Source: Gemmatimonadales bacterium (lineage in GTDB: Bacteria > Gemmatimonadota > Gemmatimonadetes > Palauibacterales > Palauibacteraceae). Taken from it: a DNA stretch of 5,059 nt. Position 1 is the first letter of the stretch, and every line of letters starts with the position of its first letter. Where the stretch lies: positions 1 through 5,059 of the forward strand of contig DAOVWI010000155.1 in the NCBI GenBank assembly GCA_030636765.1, in the 5' to 3' direction. A program made the position numbers and the translations under genes. Below the pieces are notes generated by a model. It searched no databases. It saw only the letters and a program-made list of their open reading frames with translations, and had not been told where the DNA came from. This document shows positions 1 through 5,059 of the stretch, piece by piece.

Positions 1-1411
1 CCCTTAGCATCGCCTCGAGCGGCTCTCGGGAGCCGACCAGGTTGAAGTCGCCGGCGACGATCACGGCATCCACTCCGCCGCGGTGGCGGGCGAGCGCCTC
101 GGTGAGCGCCTCGTGGATCGCGGCCACCTCGATCTGCCGCACGTACTCCTCGACCGTTTCCGTCCCGTTGCCGCAGCACTGGAGGTCCAGCGTCACGACC
201 AGGAGGCGGGCGTCCTCCAGCTCGACGATCCCACCCAGGGCCGGGAGGCCCGCTTCCGGTCCCCCGAAGCCTTGTGGTCGGTTCCGCCCCGCTAGGCTCT
301 TCAGCTGCTCGAACAGGGAGTCCGGGTACGAGATCTCCTCGAGCTCGTGCACCGCGATCACAGGGCGACCGGAGGCGATCACGCCGCGCTGGGGCCCGCC
401 AGCCTCCCCGTACATCAGATGCCAGTCCTCCCCATCAGGGCCGGGCAGACCGGAAAGAAGGTCGGCGATCTCCTCGGCCGCGCCGGCCGGGGCCTCATCC
501 AGCAGAATGATGTCGGGACGAGCGGCCGCCAGCACGCGTGCGAAGCGGTCCTTACGATCGAGCAGGTTTCCGCGCGACACGTTCCAGGCGAGCACCCGAA
601 AGGAGGCGCCGGGAGCGCGCGCGAGAGGATCCTCCTCTCCGGTGTTCGGTGGGCGCGGACGCCCGCCCACCAGCTCGTACGTGAAGGGAGGGGCCCCCTG
701 CCGGACCGATCCATCGGACCCCGTAAACACGAGCTTGGCGGTGTACCGGTCGCCGGCGAAGAGCGTGAGGCCGCCAGCTGGCCCGACTCCGCCAAGGAGC
801 CCGGGTCCGCGGGCGATGCGGAGCTCGACGAATCGCGACGCGTACTTCGGGGCGAAGCTGAGGCCGACGTGGTGCGAGTCGTGCCGCGAGAAAGCGCCGT
901 CGGCGGGGCCGCCGGCCGCGCCACCGGATTGACCTCCTGTCGCAAGCCTCACGCCCGCCCCGATGCCGGGCGGGCCCCCAACGATCGGATAAGGAGGCGG
1001 GAGATCGACGACGAGATCCACCCCCTGGAGGCCGTAAAGAGCGGAGCCCGTGAGGGGATCGCCGTCGGCGTCGAACAGAATCGACACCGTGCCATCCAGA
1101 GACTGCACGTTCAGCGGCCGGCCGAGATCCAGGAGGAGGTAGACCGCCCCGTCATCGTGGCTCGCCTTCGCCACGCGGAAACCCGCCTCGGCTCCCGGCG
1201 CGTAGGCCTCGTCCGGTATCGTGACGGTCGCCGAGTCCCAGTCGTCGAACCGGCCGTCCAGGACGACCGGCCCCTGGGCCGCCAGCGGGCCGGCGAGGAA
1301 GAACAGCGCCCCGGCGACGACGGGCAGCGGGAGAAACGGCCCTAGGCCTCCGGCTCGAGCTACGGTTCGTATATCTCCGTCTCCGGAAAGGTGAGGGCGA
1401 AGCCGTACCAT
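1..1411 (-). CDS. Secreted EEP-family (endonuclease/exonuclease/phosphatase) protein, 3' end cut by window
   Basis: 470 residues are visible before the left edge, with no stop in frame. ATG 1411-1409 is the only ATG/GTG/TTG between an in-frame TGA (1453-1451) and the signal peptide core, so the gene overlaps the DUF3179 gene by 52 bases. Residues 23-46 are a hydrophobic export segment ending in LAAQ, behind an unusually long n-region. Residues 50-232 start with LDGRFDDW and include ILFDADGDPLTG, like the DOMON/CBM9-type sandwich domains often seen as LDGxxDDW. A Pro/Gly linker (about 250-268) follows. The EEP domain begins at FRVLAWNVSRGN (271-282; Asn277), then IILLDEAPA (Glu306 as metal ligand), VVTLDLQCCGNG (405-415), and VIVAGDFNLVG (450-460; Asp455, Asn457). 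The final SDH motif would lie outside the window. Expected chemistry is metal-dependent phosphodiester hydrolysis; substrate unknown. Confidence 0.85.
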   Translation of the reverse strand, partial: MVRLRPHLSGDGDIRTVARAGGLGPFLPLPVVAGALFFLAGPLAAQGPVVLDGRFDDWDSATVTIPDEAYAPGAEAGFRVAKASHDDGAVYLLLDLGRPLNVQSLDGTVSILFDADGDPLTGSALYGLQGVDLVVDLPPPYPIVGGPPGIGAGVRLATGGQSGGAAGGPADGAFSRHDSHHVGLSFAPKYASRFVELRIARGPGLLGGVGPAGGLTLFAGDRYTAKLVFTGSDGSVRQGAPPFTYELVGGRPRPPNTGEEDPLARAPGASFRVLAWNVSRGNLLDRKDRFARVLAAARPDIILLDEAPAGAAEEIADLLSGLPGPDGEDWHLMYGEAGGPQRGVIASGRPVIAVHELEEISYPDSLFEQLKSLAGRNRPQGFGGPEAGLPALGGIVELEDARLLVVTLDLQCCGNGTETVEEYVRQIEVAAIHEALTEALARHRGGVDAVIVAGDFNLVGSREPLEAMLR

Positions 1412-2406
1412 CGGGTAAACACCTGGAGGGGTCGCTCGATCTCTTGGCGCTCACCGCTCTCATCGAAGAGCGCCCCGTCACGAAACACCTGTCCCGTGTC
1501 CAGGAGGAGTTCCCCGTCCGCCCAGCGGGCGCCCGCGGCGTTCGCATGCAGGGCGGCGAGCGCCCGCGATGTCGGTTCCACGTAGACGACCACGCCGCGG
1601 CCGTTCAAACTGTCGACGATCACCTCGCCGGCGTCCAGCACGTCCTCCATCGCGTAGTACTTGGCCGCGTCGCCGTCCCACACGCCGATCCCCACCTCCA
1701 TCGTGGGGCGGCGCGTGTCCTCCCGCGCCATCGTGCCCCGGAGGCGCTCGCTCAGGCCCGTGCGCCGCTCGAACTCTCGTTGGAGGAAGTCGCCCTCGAC
1801 GCGAATAGGGCGCTCGGAGATGGCGATCTCCAGGTCGGAATCGGCCTTGAGCGCCGCCGCTACCGTCGTGTGGAGTAAGTTGTACACGGGAAGTCGGGCA
1901 CCGGCAAGCGGACCGTAGACCGCCTCGCCCGTGATGTGATCCCAGATCGTGCCCGTCTCCTCATCCCACAGGATCGACACGCCGTCGTACAGGCCGCGCG
2001 ACTCGAAGTGGTGGACCTTCCCGTCGACGAATGGGGTCAAACTGACCCCGGTGTTGCAGACCACTCAGAACGACACCATCCAGGGCTCGCCAGCGATGTC
2101 GCCCTGCGCCACGTGATGGTACGCCATCTGGTCGGTCACGAGCGCCAGCCGGCCCGCGGGGTGTTCCATGACGAGCAGCGAGGTCTCCTCCTCGACCACT
2201 CCCTCCCGAAGCGCCTCGGCGAGCGGCTCCGTATCCTCGACCAGGAACGGCACGAAGACCGTCTCCTCGGCCAGGTAGGCGCGCTCGACGTCGAACTCGG
2301 GCGCCTTCTCCCCGGCGGCCTGTGCACGCAGCTCGCGGCCTGCCGCCAGCATCACGATCGGCACGGCCGCGACGGCTGGCAGAGCGCGCTTCCATCCGTC
2401 TAGCAT
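1360..2406 (-). CDS. Candidate selenoprotein: exported DUF3179-family protein with in-frame TGA (UxxC)
   Basis: Read as one 348-residue protein from ATG 2406 to TAG 1362-1360, with residue 114 encoded by TGA. A conventional caller would split it into 2406-2065 (113 residues) and 2064-1360 (234 residues), both in the same frame. Residues 5-30 are a signal peptide or N-terminal anchor. The DUF3179 pattern runs through both halves: EPWMVSF-U-VVCNTG (108-120), YDGVSILWDEETGTIW (140-155), DHITGEAVYGPLAG (156-169), a repeat-like GDAAKYYAMEDVLDAGEVI (245-263), and the aromatic C-terminus TRWYGFALTFPETEIY. Family members normally carry CxxC at this place (for example YCPLCG); here the first Cys is TGA and Cys117 is the second. 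A SECIS-like hairpin follows at 2049-2033. The biochemical role of DUF3179 is not known to me; UxxC suggests thiol redox or metal binding. Alternatives are a TGC/TGT-to-TGA nonsense mutation or a base-call error, but no other frame damage is present. Confidence 0.8.
2033..2049 (-). promoter_or_regulatory. SECIS-like hairpin downstream of the in-frame TGA
   Basis: On the minus strand GGGGTCA (2049-2043), GTT (2042-2040) and TGACCCC (2039-2033) form a perfect 7-bp stem with a GUU apical loop inside the coding sequence. The loop starts after 22 intervening bases from the TGA and opens with G then U. From general knowledge, bacterial SECIS elements place the apical loop roughly 16-37 bases after UGA, with a G in the first two loop positions. 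No bulged U as in E. coli fdhF is visible. A weaker 5-bp long-range pairing is possible between GTGGT (2064-2060) and ACCAC (2012-2008). Confidence 0.7.
2065..2067 (-). other. In-frame TGA, proposed selenocysteine codon (residue 114)
   Basis: The minus-strand context is ATG GTG TCG TTC TGA GTG GTC TGC AAC, i.e. M-V-S-F-U-V-V-C-N. The TGA replaces the first Cys of a family CxxC motif, the classic position for Cys/Sec exchange. The frame stays open for 234 codons of recognisable family sequence after it. Confidence 0.75.
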
Positions 2407-2412
2407 TCGGGT

Positions 2413-2419
2413 CCTCCCT
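2413..2419 (-). promoter_or_regulatory. Ribosome binding site of the DUF3179 gene
   Basis: GGGAGGA at 2419-2413, six bases (ACCCGA) before ATG 2406. This strong site sits ahead of the N-terminal half only. The GTG immediately after the internal TGA has no comparable site, which argues for translation through the TGA rather than re-initiation. Confidence 0.75.
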
Positions 2420-2428
2420 GCTGGGCAC

Positions 2429-2443
2429 CGCGCCGGCGGCGCG
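2429..2443 (-). repeat. Short GC-rich hairpin between the TlpA-like and DUF3179 genes
   Basis: A 6-bp inverted repeat (CGCGCC and GGCGCG, 3-base loop) fills the middle of the 40-base gap, between the TlpA-like stop (2449-2447) and the ribosome binding site at 2419-2413. There is no U tract. It could modulate relative expression or be chance in GC-rich sequence. Confidence 0.35.
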
Positions 2444-2446
2444 CGC

Positions 2447-4039
2447 TCAGGGTCGGCTGGCTCGGGTAGCTACTCCGGTGGCTTCGGTCGCGGCGTCTCT
2501 CACCGGGCCACCCGGCGTTTCAGTGGCGCCGTCACGCGGGATCCCGAGCTCCCGCACCGTTTCACGAATAGGGTCGACCGTGCGGCCAAACCCGTAGAAG
2601 CTCTTCACGACCCGCAGCTCACGATCCAGCACGACCGTGTACGGTAACCCCCGGTAGTAGTACCGATCCCGAAGGCGTCCTTCCCCGGCCGCGCTCCGGT
2701 AGGACACTCCGCCGAGCTCTTCGACGAACCGGATGCCGTCGGCGGGCCTGATGTCCTCATTCAGGCCTATCACCACCGCCTCGGCGGGATCGAGCTCGGC
2801 CGCGAACTCGCTCAGGACCGGCATCTCCTTCCGGCAGGGCGCGCACCAGCTCGCCCAGAAGTTCACGACCACGACCCGCCCGCGATAGCTCTCCAGATCA
2901 ATCCTGCCGGAACCGTCGAGCGCCGGCAGGTCGAACGGCTCGAAGGCGGCCCGCGTGGAGGCCCCGGTCCGCGACAGGGCTTCGGCGAGCGGGATGGAGA
3001 AGACACGGCCGCCGCGATCGACGAAGAGTGCGCCATCGGCCGGTGCGTCGGCTGCGCGGACGAGCTCGCCGCGTTCGTCGAACACGAGCAACCGCCGGTC
3101 CTCGGTATCCGAACTGGCCGAAGCCAGCACGTAGGCGAGGCCGTCCCGGCCCAGCACGACTCCGTTCTGCACGATCGTGAACTTCGGACTCAGCGACCCG
3201 GCTTCGGCACCGAAGCGGGGCGCGGGGATCGGCTCCGGGGTCGGCCAGCGGCTTATCCACTCCAGCTTTCCGGAGCGGTCGAAGCGACGGATCTCCGGCT
3301 CCAGAGCGGATGCGAAGTAGATCTCTCCCTCCGGCCCGACAGCGACCCAGCCGGCGTTCGCCAGCTGACCCATGAACGAGCGTTCCGGAACCTTGACGGT
3401 CCCGATCGGGCGTGGCTCGCCGCCCTCGGCCGGCTGAAACCAGAGAAGCGGGTCATCCGGCCGCACGGGAGCGAGCGCGAACTCCAGGTACGTGCGCGCG
3501 GCCGCGCTGCCTGCGCGGCTGCTCCCCCCCAACGGACCGGGCAGATCGGCGCCGAGCCACTCGACCGGTCGGCCGTTCTTGAAGACGAGCGCCGATCCGT
3601 CGGGCTCGACCGCCAGCACGCCGCGCGCGTCCGCGGCCACGCTCACGGGCCCGGCCAGGGCCCGGCCGTCCGGGGACGCACCCTGCAGCACGCCGGCCAC
3701 CGCGCCCATCCGGTCGAAAAGAACCACGCGGGCGCCTTCCGTGTCGGCCCACGCCGCCCCCCCATCGGGCAGCGCGGTGGACGCCCGGCCGAGCAGGAAG
3801 AGCGGCTGGACCTCGCGCGCAGGGAGCACATCGTACAGATAGAGGATCTCCCGCGGAGCCTGAATCTCCAGGTTGCGGATACCATCCACCTCAGCGATCG
3901 CGGGCGCGGCATACGCGGCGTTCGGCTCTCCGGCCGGTCGCCCGTCTCCATCGACCCCGCATGCCGCCTGCAGCAAGAGCGCGAGGCCGAAGGCTAGCCT
4001 CCGGCCTCGCGACAGATGCCGTGCCATCGTCACGGTCAT
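2447..4039 (-). CDS. Propeller-like lipoprotein with C-terminal TlpA/thioredoxin domain
   Basis: Starting at ATG 4039, this is 530 residues. Residues 9-27 form a signal peptide ending in LLLQAAC, with Cys27 the probable lipidated residue (Gln at -3 is atypical). Residues about 60-355 contain repeated strand pairs with DRxG/DExGE turns (FDRMGAV, FDRSGKLEW, FDERGELV, VDRGGRVFSIP), as in six-bladed NHL/BF2222-type propellers. Residues 366-500 are a TlpA/ResA-like thioredoxin fold: FDLPALDG, then VVVVNFWASWCAPCRKEMP (active-site Cys399 and Cys402), then GLPYTVVLD with the expected cis-proline 466. Cys27, Cys399 and Cys402 are the only cysteines. By family knowledge this is a membrane-tethered thiol oxidoreductase acting outside the cytoplasm; substrate unknown. 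The tail after 500 is Ala/Thr/Pro-rich and looks disordered. It lies five bases after one gene and 40 before the TGA-containing DUF3179 gene, a possible redox client. Confidence 0.88.
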   Translation of the reverse strand: MTVTMARHLSRGRRLAFGLALLLQAACGVDGDGRPAGEPNAAYAAPAIAEVDGIRNLEIQAPREILYLYDVLPAREVQPLFLLGRASTALPDGGAAWADTEGARVVLFDRMGAVAGVLQGASPDGRALAGPVSVAADARGVLAVEPDGSALVFKNGRPVEWLGADLPGPLGGSSRAGSAAARTYLEFALAPVRPDDPLLWFQPAEGGEPRPIGTVKVPERSFMGQLANAGWVAVGPEGEIYFASALEPEIRRFDRSGKLEWISRWPTPEPIPAPRFGAEAGSLSPKFTIVQNGVVLGRDGLAYVLASASSDTEDRRLLVFDERGELVRAADAPADGALFVDRGGRVFSIPLAEALSRTGASTRAAFEPFDLPALDGSGRIDLESYRGRVVVVNFWASWCAPCRKEMPVLSEFAAELDPAEAVVIGLNEDIRPADGIRFVEELGGVSYRSAAGEGRLRDRYYYRGLPYTVVLDRELRVVKSFYGFGRTVDPIRETVRELGIPRDGATETPGGPVRDAATEATGVATRASRP

Positions 4040-4044
4040 CGGCG

Positions 4045-4431
4045 TCAGACCACCTCGACGCTCTCGATGATGATCGTCTTCAGGCCGCCGCGCTCGATCA
4101 CCTTGCCCTTCACATTCACCTCCTGCTCGGCGTGGGGCTTCAGCTGCTCGTTCGCGCCCGTCCCCGGCATGGCCTTGTCGACCGGCAGATAGATCTCGCC
4201 CTCGTGGAGCAGCACGAGAGGGATGCCCTTGTCCGCACACACCTGGGCACACATGCGATGCTCTTCACCGGTCAAGCCGTACACCACCTTGCACGAGAGG
4301 TCGACGACCTGGGCGGTGAACTCCACCTCCTCACCCTCGGCCATCTTCATCTTCATCATCTCCTGGGCGACGGCCGGGCGCGCACCGAGTGCGAAGCCTA
4401 ACGCGGCGACAGCGAGTGCCAACCTCTTCAT
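4045..4431 (-). CDS. Secreted three-cysteine protein of unknown function
   Basis: A 128-residue protein with a clear Sec signal peptide (MKRLALAVAALGFALGA, probable cleavage after AVA at 20-22). The mature protein starts with a Met/Lys-rich stretch (EMMKMKM, 24-30). Next comes VVDLSC (Cys47), then GEEHRMCAQVCADKG (His58, Cys61, Cys65), then a strand-rich region ending with VNVKGKVIERGGLKTI (105-120). The D-x-x-C...H-x-x-C-x-x-x-C block followed by VTGKVxERGG resembles small exported bacterial proteins of uncharacterised function that I recall only loosely; the C-terminal half looks like part of an OB-type barrel. The Cys/His spacing suggests a metal or heme site, or a disulfide. It is preceded by an excellent ribosome binding site, and only five bases separate its TGA (4047-4045) from the next start, so the two are likely co-translated. 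Function is not assigned. Confidence 0.85.
   Translation of the reverse strand: MKRLALAVAALGFALGARPAVAQEMMKMKMAEGEEVEFTAQVVDLSCKVVYGLTGEEHRMCAQVCADKGIPLVLLHEGEIYLPVDKAMPGTGANEQLKPHAEQEVNVKGKVIERGGLKTIIIESVEVV
4051..4056 (-). promoter_or_regulatory. Ribosome binding site deciding the start of the TlpA-propeller gene
   Basis: GAGGTG (4056-4051) lies within the last codons of the upstream gene, 11 bases before ATG 4039 and 23 before the alternative ATG 4027. It favours 4039, though the spacing is somewhat long. The reading frame is open further upstream to 4252, but that extension overlaps the preceding gene and has no signal peptide. Confidence 0.5.
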
Positions 4432-4524
4432 CTGGATCCTCCTTGTGGGTTGCTGGTCGACGAGCGGGCCACCCGCTTGCCGTTCGTTCGACGAACGAGC
4501 CTGCGGCTCGTCCGCTCATGACAT
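4432..4524 (-). other. Intergenic leader with three inverted repeats
   Basis: This 93-base gap separates the first two genes and holds three inverted repeats. One is at 4495-4511 (7-bp stem, 3-base loop), one at 4482-4500 (near-perfect palindrome centred on 4491), and one at 4463-4477 (6-bp stem, 3-base loop). The first two share bases 4495-4500, so they cannot both form in the transcript. None is followed by a U tract on the minus strand, so a classical intrinsic terminator is not supported. They could be an RNA processing or stability element, an attenuator, or a REP-like sequence. I see no ORF here. Confidence 0.5.
4438..4444 (-). promoter_or_regulatory. Strong Shine-Dalgarno site of the three-cysteine secreted protein
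   Basis: AAGGAGG on the minus strand at 4444-4438, six bases (ATCCAG) before ATG 4431. It is a close match to the consensus and fixes the start of the downstream gene. Confidence 0.85.
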
Positions 4525-5037
4525 CTAGTGCTGGTGAACGCTCTCCGCCTCTTCGGGAGGCGGCACATCGAGCTCGAAGGAGGCGGCGTTCACGCCCGCG
4601 TCCAGGTTGACGTAGAGCAACCATCTGCCCTCCATCGGAATCTCCAGGTTCACCGTGTACTCCGTCGGCGAGATCGCCTCCGCATCGAATCGCCGGATGC
4701 CGTGCATCGGCATCTCCGGGGAGACCAGATCCACGCTGACCGGAAGCGGCTCCGGGCTGTCGCTTCGGATCGCGATGCTCAACGATAAGGGGCCGAGACG
4801 CACCGGCACGTTCGGCGTCGTGACCGTTACGGGCGTTCCCCCACTCGACTCCCCCTCCCATCTCCCCACCTCGGCGAACGGAACACCGATCGTCTCGGCC
4901 GCGAAGGCGGCCTCCGGCGTCTCATCCGCCTCCACGCTCCGCTGTGTACGGTCCGCCGAACCGCACGCGCCCGATGCCAGCGCCGCCACAACAGCGGCCC
5001 CGATAGTCGTTTCTCGTAACTTCACACTCGATCTCAT
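4525..5037 (-). CDS. Small lipoprotein with YtkA/FixH-like domain
   Basis: A 170-residue protein starting at ATG 5037 and ending with TAG at 4525. The N-terminus is basic (MRSSVKLR), followed by a hydrophobic stretch and Cys25 in the context ASGAC, a slightly atypical lipobox; I infer an exported, probably lipid-anchored protein. After an acidic linker (about 35-60), residues 75-158 look like an Ig-like beta-sandwich. It contains MPMHG at 109-113, then alternating strands ending in EGRWLLYVNLD (136-146). This pattern (MPxHG, then xGRWxLxV) resembles YtkA-like/FixH domains, often found near copper or cytochrome-oxidase functions. The C-terminus is VHQH, possibly metal-binding. It is the first visible gene of the run, 93 bases ahead of the next. 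Family assignment is by motif recall only; the exact ligand or partner is unknown. Cys25 is the only cysteine, so a thiol redox role is unlikely. Confidence 0.82.
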   Translation of the reverse strand: MRSSVKLRETTIGAAVVAALASGACGSADRTQRSVEADETPEAAFAAETIGVPFAEVGRWEGESSGGTPVTVTTPNVPVRLGPLSLSIAIRSDSPEPLPVSVDLVSPEMPMHGIRRFDAEAISPTEYTVNLEIPMEGRWLLYVNLDAGVNAASFELDVPPPEEAESVHQH

Positions 5038-5050
5038 CTCTCTTCCTTCT
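5038..5050 (-). promoter_or_regulatory. Ribosome binding site of the YtkA-like gene
   Basis: On the minus strand AGAAGGA (5050-5044) precedes ATG 5037 by six bases, supporting that start. Only nine more bases remain before the window edge, so no promoter can be assessed. Confidence 0.6.
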
Positions 5051-5059
5051 GTCGACTAG

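Noticed and set aside
42..1345. Long plus-strand open frames (42-932 and 347-1345), opposite the EEP gene.
   Set aside because: Their translations are Arg/Ser/Pro-rich without recognisable domains or signal sequences, while the minus strand encodes a coherent EEP protein with GDFN and WN motifs. They are antisense shadows in GC-rich DNA.
1360..2064. A separate gene starting at GTG 2064, directly after the TGA.
   Set aside because: It would begin in the middle of the DUF3179 motif, without a ribosome binding site or export signal, leaving a 113-residue fragment upstream. Read-through as one protein fits better.
1360..2406. DUF3179 gene as a pseudogene.
   Set aside because: Apart from the single TGA at a Cys position, the frame is intact over 348 codons, the start site is strong and the C-terminus is complete; a SECIS-like hairpin is present. 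Kept as the alternative explanation, not the preferred call.
4040..4252. N-terminal extension of the TlpA-propeller protein to 4252.
   Set aside because: It overlaps the three-cysteine secreted protein in another frame, reads as Arg/Gly-rich shadow sequence, and would bury the signal peptide and lipobox that follow ATG 4039.
4482..4511. Intrinsic terminator after the YtkA-like gene.
   Set aside because: The hairpins are not followed by a U-rich tract on the minus strand.
1..5059. CRISPR arrays, tRNA/rRNA genes, insertion sequences or attachment sites.
   Set aside because: No regularly spaced repeats, RNA gene structure, transposase sequence or terminal inverted repeats were seen on either strand.

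Overview
The window is GC-rich, and every gene I can support lies on the minus strand in one tightly spaced run, read from 5037 down past the left edge. The products all look exported: signal peptides, two likely lipoproteins, and no cytoplasmic enzyme. The combination of high GC, many exported proteins of unknown function, and a beta-propeller lipoprotein fused to a TlpA-type thioredoxin domain suggests an environmental Gram-negative, perhaps Gemmatimonadota or a relative. That assignment is inference from style of sequence, not from a marker gene.

Layout in transcription order: (1) 5037-4525, a small lipoprotein with a YtkA/FixH-like domain; (2) a 93-base gap (4524-4432) holding three inverted repeats, two of them mutually exclusive; (3) 4431-4045, a secreted 128-residue protein with three conserved-looking cysteines and a Met-rich mature N-terminus; (4) 4039-2447, a 530-residue lipoprotein with a propeller-like body and a C-terminal TlpA/thioredoxin domain carrying WCAPC; (5) 2406-1360, a DUF3179-family protein interrupted by one in-frame TGA; (6) 1411-<1, a secreted endonuclease/exonuclease/phosphatase (EEP) family protein with an N-terminal beta-rich domain, cut by the window edge.

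The main discovery candidate is gene 5. The TGA at 2067-2065 falls exactly where DUF3179 proteins carry the first Cys of their CxxC motif, giving U-V-V-C if read as selenocysteine. Family sequence continues in the same frame on both sides, from a strong ribosome binding site and signal peptide to the normal C-terminus. A perfect 7-bp hairpin with a GUU loop lies 22 bases downstream of the TGA, within the geometry expected for a bacterial SECIS element. I read this as a single 348-residue exported selenoprotein, not two genes or a pseudogene. A nonsense mutation or sequencing error remains the competing explanation.

The upstream neighbour, a membrane-anchored CxxC thioredoxin-like protein, is a natural candidate redox partner for an exported UxxC protein. 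The two small first genes have features (MPMHG motif, C-terminal HQH, Met/His/Cys content) that fit metal handling or redox in the envelope. The joint role of the cluster is unknown.
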